A stretch of DNA of 64,000 bases, taken from positions 1 to 64,000 of the forward strand of contig NZ_JBKFEY010000003.1 in NCBI RefSeq assembly GCF_046507575.1. The letters run 5' to 3'. Position numbers and translations under genes: made by a program. Of the stretch, positions 60,438-64,000 are shown in pieces. Under the pieces are notes generated by a model. The model made no database searches, was not told the DNA's origin, and saw only the letters and a program-made list of their open reading frames with translations. How positions within the stretch are numbered: position 1 is the stretch's first letter; each line of letters begins with the position of its first letter. Source of the stretch: Pontitalea aquivivens (lineage in GTDB: Bacteria; Pseudomonadota; Alphaproteobacteria; Rhodobacterales; Rhodobacteraceae).

Positions 60438-61540
60438 GTCCTGGTCTTTCGTGCAAGCGCCTCGACCAGATCGACCAGCCGGGCGGTGGCATCGGGGATG
60501 CCATAGTTCAACGCGGAGTGGGCCATCTGCACGGCCCCGGCGGGATTGTCCAGCACAAGCGCGACCTGTTCGGCCAGGGTTTCGGGATCAAGCCGCGCTT
60601 CGGGGATCAGGATCGCGCCCCCCGCTTCCACCAGCCCGCGGGCATTGGCGGTCTGGTGATCGCCCGTCGCTGCGGCATAGGGGATCAGGATCGCGGGCCG
60701 CCCGATGACCGAAATATCGGCCACAGACGACGCCCCCGCGCGGGAAATCACCAGCTGCGCCTCGGACAGGCGGCGGGGCACATCGGTGAAGAAGGGCTGC
60801 ACCTCGGCGGCGATGCCGGCGGCGTCATAGGTGGCGATCACGCGGGCCATATCCTCTTCGCGGGCCTGATGGGCGACGCGCAGATTGGCGCGCAGCCGGT
60901 CGGGAAGGGTGGCCAGCGCGGCGGGAACCATATCCGACAGGATCCGCGCGCCCTGGCTGCCGCCGATGACCAGCACGCTCATCGGATAATCGCCGGGCGG
61001 AATATAGGGCGCCGCGGCACGGTCGCGCACGGCGGCGCGCACCGGGTTGCCGGTGTGAACGGCCTGCACCTTTTCGGGCAGCGCCGTAGGCCAGGTGCCG
61101 CAGGCCAGCACATCGACGCGCGGGGCAAACAGCCGGTTCACCCTGCCCAGAAGCCCGTTTTGTTCATGGATCGCGCGCGGAATGCGCAGCGCAACCGCCG
61201 CCGCCAGCGCCGGGATCGTCGGATAGCCGCCAAAGCCCACCACCACCGTGGGCCGGTCCGACAGCCCCGCCGCGATCGCCTTGGCCACGCCGCCCGCGAT
61301 ACGCAGCGGCACCGCGGCCCGGGCCAATGCGCCACCGCGCGCGAAGGTGGCCGAGGGGACCTGCTCGACCCGCACCACATGGGGAAAGCCACCCGCATAG
61401 CGCGCGCCACGCGCATCCGTCGACAGCTTGACGCGCCAGCCCCGGCGCACCATTGCCTCGGCCAGGGCCTGGGCGGGGAACATGTGCCCCCCCGTGCCCC
61501 CGGCCGCGATCAGCAACAGCGGTTCGCGTGTCCGCGACAT
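60434..61540 (-). CDS. murG: Undecaprenyldiphospho-muramoylpentapeptide N-acetylglucosaminyltransferase
   Basis: The predicted 368-residue protein has LLLIAAGGTGGHMFPAQALAEA at the N-terminus, VVGFGGYPTIPALAA, VIGGSQGARILSD and a late ATGDHQTANARGLVEAGGA segment, all typical of MurG. It adds GlcNAc to lipid I to make lipid II at the inner face of the inner membrane. ATG 61540 is preferred because it overlaps the ftsW stop as ATGA; a GTG two codons earlier is an alternative. Confidence 0.96.
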   Translation of the reverse strand: MSRTREPLLLIAAGGTGGHMFPAQALAEAMVRRGWRVKLSTDARGARYAGGFPHVVRVEQVPSATFARGGALARAAVPLRIAGGVAKAIAAGLSDRPTVVVGFGGYPTIPALAAAVALRIPRAIHEQNGLLGRVNRLFAPRVDVLACGTWPTALPEKVQAVHTGNPVRAAVRDRAAAPYIPPGDYPMSVLVIGGSQGARILSDMVPAALATLPDRLRANLRVAHQAREEDMARVIATYDAAGIAAEVQPFFTDVPRRLSEAQLVISRAGASSVADISVIGRPAILIPYAAATGDHQTANARGLVEAGGAILIPEARLDPETLAEQVALVLDNPAGAVQMAHSALNYGIPDATARLVDLVEALARKTRT

Positions 61541-62706
61541 CACCACCCCCTGCGCGCCAGAATATCCGAGAACTGCCCCTGCGGGCGGGTCCGGGTCAGC
61601 GCCAGCAACATGCCCAACGCGATGCCCGAGGCGATGACCGACGATCCGCCATAGCTGACAAAGGGCAGCGTCATCCCCTTGGCCGGCAACAGCCGCACCG
61701 CGACCCCCATGTTGATGAAGGCCTGCACGCCAAAGGCACAGGCCAGACCCGCCCCCGCGAGACGGGTGAAGGTATCACGTTCGCGCATCAGCCGGATCAG
61801 AGACCGCACCACGATGGTGGCGTAAAGCGCGATGATCATCAGCACCAGGATCAGGCCGTATTCCTCGGCCGCGACGGCGATGATGAAATCGGTATGGGCA
61901 TCGGGCAGCGACCATTTCACCGTGCCCTCGCCCACGCCCACGCCAAAGAAGCCGCCTTCCTGAATGGCGTTGGTGGCATAGCCGATCTGGGTGCGCGGGT
62001 CGATTTCGGCGGACAGAAAACCATCGATGCGGCGCGCGAAATGTTCCGAGGAATTATAGGCCACCACGCCACCCAGCACCGTCATCCCCGCCAGCACCGT
62101 CAACAGAACGATCGGCGCCCCGGCGATGAAATACATCACCCCCCAGGAAAACAGCACCAGGCTTGCCTGCCCGAAATCGGGCTGCAGCGCCAGCAACAGC
62201 ACGATCACCAGCGCCAGGACAAAGGAATAAAGCCGCCCCGGCGGGCCCGCGACCTCCTGGCTGGCGGCCATGAACCAGGCGGCCAGCACCACGAAACCGG
62301 GTTTCAGGAATTCCGAAGGCTGCACCGAGGCGAAGCCGAAGGACAACCAGCGCACCGCCCCCTTGCCGAAATCGGTGCCCAGGAACGGCAGGGCCAGGAT
62401 TGCGATGAAGGCGCCGGCAAAGCCGATCACGCCCAGCCGGCGCACCTGGACCGGGCTCAGCATCGACACAAGCGCCATGACGCCCAGCGCGACCACGCCG
62501 AAAAAAGCCTGCCGCTTGACGTAATAGAAGGGTTCAAGCCCGTTCTTTTCCGCCAGCGGCACCGAGGCCGCCAGCCCCAGCAACATGCCCAGCATGAACA
62601 GCAAAAGGACACTGGTCAGCGCCCATTTGTCGATTGTCCGCCACCAGCGGGGAAGAATCGGTTCACCGGCCCGCACGGGCACGGTGCCAAAGACCATCTC
62701 TGTCAT
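61540..62706 (-). CDS. ftsW: Peptidoglycan glycosyltransferase FtsW (SEDS family)
   Basis: The 388-residue protein has ten membrane segments and the SEDS pattern, including RWLSFGFASVQPSEFLKP (the conserved SxQPSE stretch) and the late AFGVQAFINMGVAVRLLPAKGMTLPFVSYGGSS. It polymerises lipid II glycan strands at the division site with its partner penicillin-binding protein. The gene is preceded, on the other strand, by the HIT gene and a 235-base gap that must hold its promoter. Confidence 0.96.
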   Translation of the reverse strand: MTEMVFGTVPVRAGEPILPRWWRTIDKWALTSVLLLFMLGMLLGLAASVPLAEKNGLEPFYYVKRQAFFGVVALGVMALVSMLSPVQVRRLGVIGFAGAFIAILALPFLGTDFGKGAVRWLSFGFASVQPSEFLKPGFVVLAAWFMAASQEVAGPPGRLYSFVLALVIVLLLALQPDFGQASLVLFSWGVMYFIAGAPIVLLTVLAGMTVLGGVVAYNSSEHFARRIDGFLSAEIDPRTQIGYATNAIQEGGFFGVGVGEGTVKWSLPDAHTDFIIAVAAEEYGLILVLMIIALYATIVVRSLIRLMRERDTFTRLAGAGLACAFGVQAFINMGVAVRLLPAKGMTLPFVSYGGSSVIASGIALGMLLALTRTRPQGQFSDILARRGW

Positions 62707-62941
62707 GGGCTACCGCCGTCACTGCCTCAGATCGCCCGTTTGCCGGGTCTGATGAAAACTCTACCCCATTCGCGGGCGCCTTACCAGAACGGACTTGGCC
62801 ACGCGGCCCGGCCACGGCCGATTTTTGCCGCCATTGGCGCGACTTGCGCGGCACGGGGCGATTGCGGTGCGCGCGCGGGCGGGGCAAGCTGGGGCCAGAC
62901 CGACCACCCACGCCTGAACGGCCCCGCCCCAAGGACCAGCC

Positions 62942-63397
62942 ATGACCGAAGCCTGCCTGTTCTGCCGCATCGCCACAGGCGATCTGCCCTGCCACAAGCT
63001 GCATGAGGATGACCACGTTCTGGCCTTCCTTGACCTGCATCCGGTGCGCCCGGGCCATGCGCTGGTGATCCCGCGCGCCCATCACCCCTGGTTTGAGGAG
63101 ATTCCCGCCGACCTGGCCTGCCGGGTCACCACCCTGTCCCAGCGGATCGCCCGGACGATGAAGGCGCTTTACGGGGTGGAACGGGTGGCAATGGTCTATA
63201 CCGGCATCCATGTCGCCCATGCCCATGCCCATCTGGTGCCGATGCACGACATCCATGACATCACCTCGGCCGCCTATCTGACCGAAGGGCCGGATCGCTT
63301 TACCGCGCCCCCCTCGCCCCCCGCCGAAACCCTGGCCGCCACGGCAACGGCGCTGCGCGCTGGGCTGGCCCGCGCCGGGCAGGACCCCGTCGGTTAA
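62942..63397 (+). CDS. HIT-family hydrolase
   Basis: The 151-residue protein has the histidine-triad motif HAHAHLV (H93, H95, H97) and N-terminal LFCRIATGDLPCHKLHEDD. HIT proteins hydrolyse or transfer nucleotidyl groups on purine nucleoside phosphates. It reads opposite to all its neighbours, sitting between ftsW and murD, and its 5' end faces the ftsW promoter region. The C-terminal 40 residues lack an obvious domain. Transcription towards murD makes their 3' ends convergent. Confidence 0.92.
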   Translation: MTEACLFCRIATGDLPCHKLHEDDHVLAFLDLHPVRPGHALVIPRAHHPWFEEIPADLACRVTTLSQRIARTMKALYGVERVAMVYTGIHVAHAHAHLVPMHDIHDITSAAYLTEGPDRFTAPPSPPAETLAATATALRAGLARAGQDPVG

Positions 63398-63400
63398 GCT

Positions 63401-63445
63401 CCGTCGTTCAGAACCCCGTCGTTCAGGGCCCCGTCGTTCAGGGCA
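63401..63445. repeat. 15-bp tandem repeat at the 3' ends of HIT and murD genes
   Basis: CCGTCGTTCAGRRCC occurs three times at 63401-63415, 63416-63430 and 63431-63445. The third copy covers the murD stop codon (63438-63440), so each added copy would place another stop-like TTCAG behind it. It fills the 40-base gap between the convergent genes. Confidence 0.85.
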
Positions 63446-64000
63446 AGGCACGCACCAGCGCGGTGAAATGCTCGCCGCGCTTCTCGAAATTCGGATACTG
63501 GTCGAACGAAGCCGCAGCGGGGGCCAAAAGCACGGTGTCACCCGGCTCGGCCTCGGCGGCGGCGCGGGCCACCGCACGGTCCATCGTTTCACAGATCTCA
63601 TGCGGCAGGTCGCCCAGTTCCAGCGCGAAATCGCGCGCCGAATGGCCGATCAGATAGGTCTTGACCACAGCCCCCAGAAACGGCGCCAGCCCGCCCAGAC
63701 CGCCATCCTTGCCAAGCCCCCCCGCAATCCAGCGGATGCGGGGAAAGGCCTGCAACGCCTTGGCGGCACTGTCGACATTGGTGGCCTTGGAATCATTCAC
63801 GAACCGCACCCCGCCCCGTTCCGCAACCAGCTGCGATCTGTGCGGCAGGCCGGCAAAGGAATGGAAGGCCGCCTCAATCTCACGCGGGGCAAGGCCCAGC
63901 GTGCGGCAGGCGGCATAGGCGGCGCAGGCATTCTGGTGGTTGTGCGCGCCGGGCAGGCCCCGGACCTCGCGCAGGTCGATCGCGGCCACCTGCCGCCCCT
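63438..64000 (-). CDS. murD: UDP-N-acetylmuramoylalanine-D-glutamate ligase, 3' part
   Basis: The last 187 or so codons of murD are in the window; the 5' part lies beyond the right edge. Visible are GAHNHQNACAAYAA, GVRFVNDSKATNVDSAAKALQ (the NDSKATN motif) and the late APAAASFDQYPNFEKRGEHFTALV of the C-terminal Mur ligase domain. It adds D-glutamate to UDP-MurNAc-L-Ala. It continues the leftward cell-wall cluster and is separated from ftsW by the HIT gene on the other strand. Confidence 0.95.
   Translation of the reverse strand, partial: GRQVAAIDLREVRGLPGAHNHQNACAAYAACRTLGLAPREIEAAFHSFAGLPHRSQLVAERGGVRFVNDSKATNVDSAAKALQAFPRIRWIAGGLGKDGGLGGLAPFLGAVVKTYLIGHSARDFALELGDLPHEICETMDRAVARAAAEAEPGDTVLLAPAAASFDQYPNFEKRGEHFTALVRALP

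Overview
The window is GC-rich DNA from an alphaproteobacterium, most likely of the Rhodobacteraceae (Rhodobacterales). This rests on gene content and order: CobS-CobT, an NDUFS4-type complex I protein, a DUF2484 gene between murB and murC, a DnaJ-like gene divergent from bolA, and a division cluster running murD-ftsW-murG-murC-DUF2484-murB-ddl-ftsQ-ftsA-ftsZ-lpxC-bamD-recN. Species cannot be named from sequence alone.

Positions 1 to about 13,850 are the right part of an integrated mobile element of phage type. Its left end lies outside the window. An S24 (CI/LexA-like) repressor at 6640-7317 separates two gene blocks. The leftward block carries a coiled-coil protein, a small protein, a DEAH helicase and a Toprim primase-like protein. 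After a gene-poor gap of about 0.6-0.75 kb with a strong hairpin come a RuvC-like nuclease, a DUF6362 protein and an IHF/HU-like protein. The rightward block is a tightly overlapping series: small membrane protein, Gp157-like protein, AAA_24 ATPase, LexA N-terminal-domain protein, SSB, several small proteins, DUF1367-like protein, DUF2924 protein, serine recombinase and a ParB-HTH-like partner. It ends in a terminator-like hairpin. No capsid, tail, terminase or lysis gene is visible, so the element could be a prophage whose late genes lie to the left, or a phage-derived integrative element. The block stops next to the 3' end of tRNA-Ser(UGA) at 13859-13948.

From 14.2 kb on, the genes are ordinary chromosome. 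14.2-20.6 kb is a rightward run: SPOR lipoprotein, D,D-carboxypeptidase, thymidylate kinase, DNA polymerase III delta', TatD, metallo-hydrolase, AEC transporter. 20.7-29.3 kb holds an NDUFS4-like gene, uvrB with a Rhodobacter-type LexA box upstream, a secreted protein, a ParA-like ATPase, DUF3422 and pntAB. 29.5-37.7 kb holds a methyltransferase, kynureninase, a class I glutamine amidotransferase-like hydrolase, glcG-glcB (glyoxylate use) and pepN. 37.9-48.8 kb holds gatB, bolA, a J-domain gene, DUF808, cobS-cobT-pepP and a FAD-linked hydroxyacid dehydrogenase. 48.8-64.0 kb is the leftward division and cell-wall cluster with outer-membrane assembly genes, broken only by a rightward HIT gene. 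murD runs off the right edge.

The least explained parts are the mobile element's regulation (LexA-type boxes, a peptidase-less LexA-like protein, a recombinase co-transcribed with early genes), its hairpin-bearing gap, and a scatter of short tandem duplications and REP-like sequences in the chromosomal intergenic regions.
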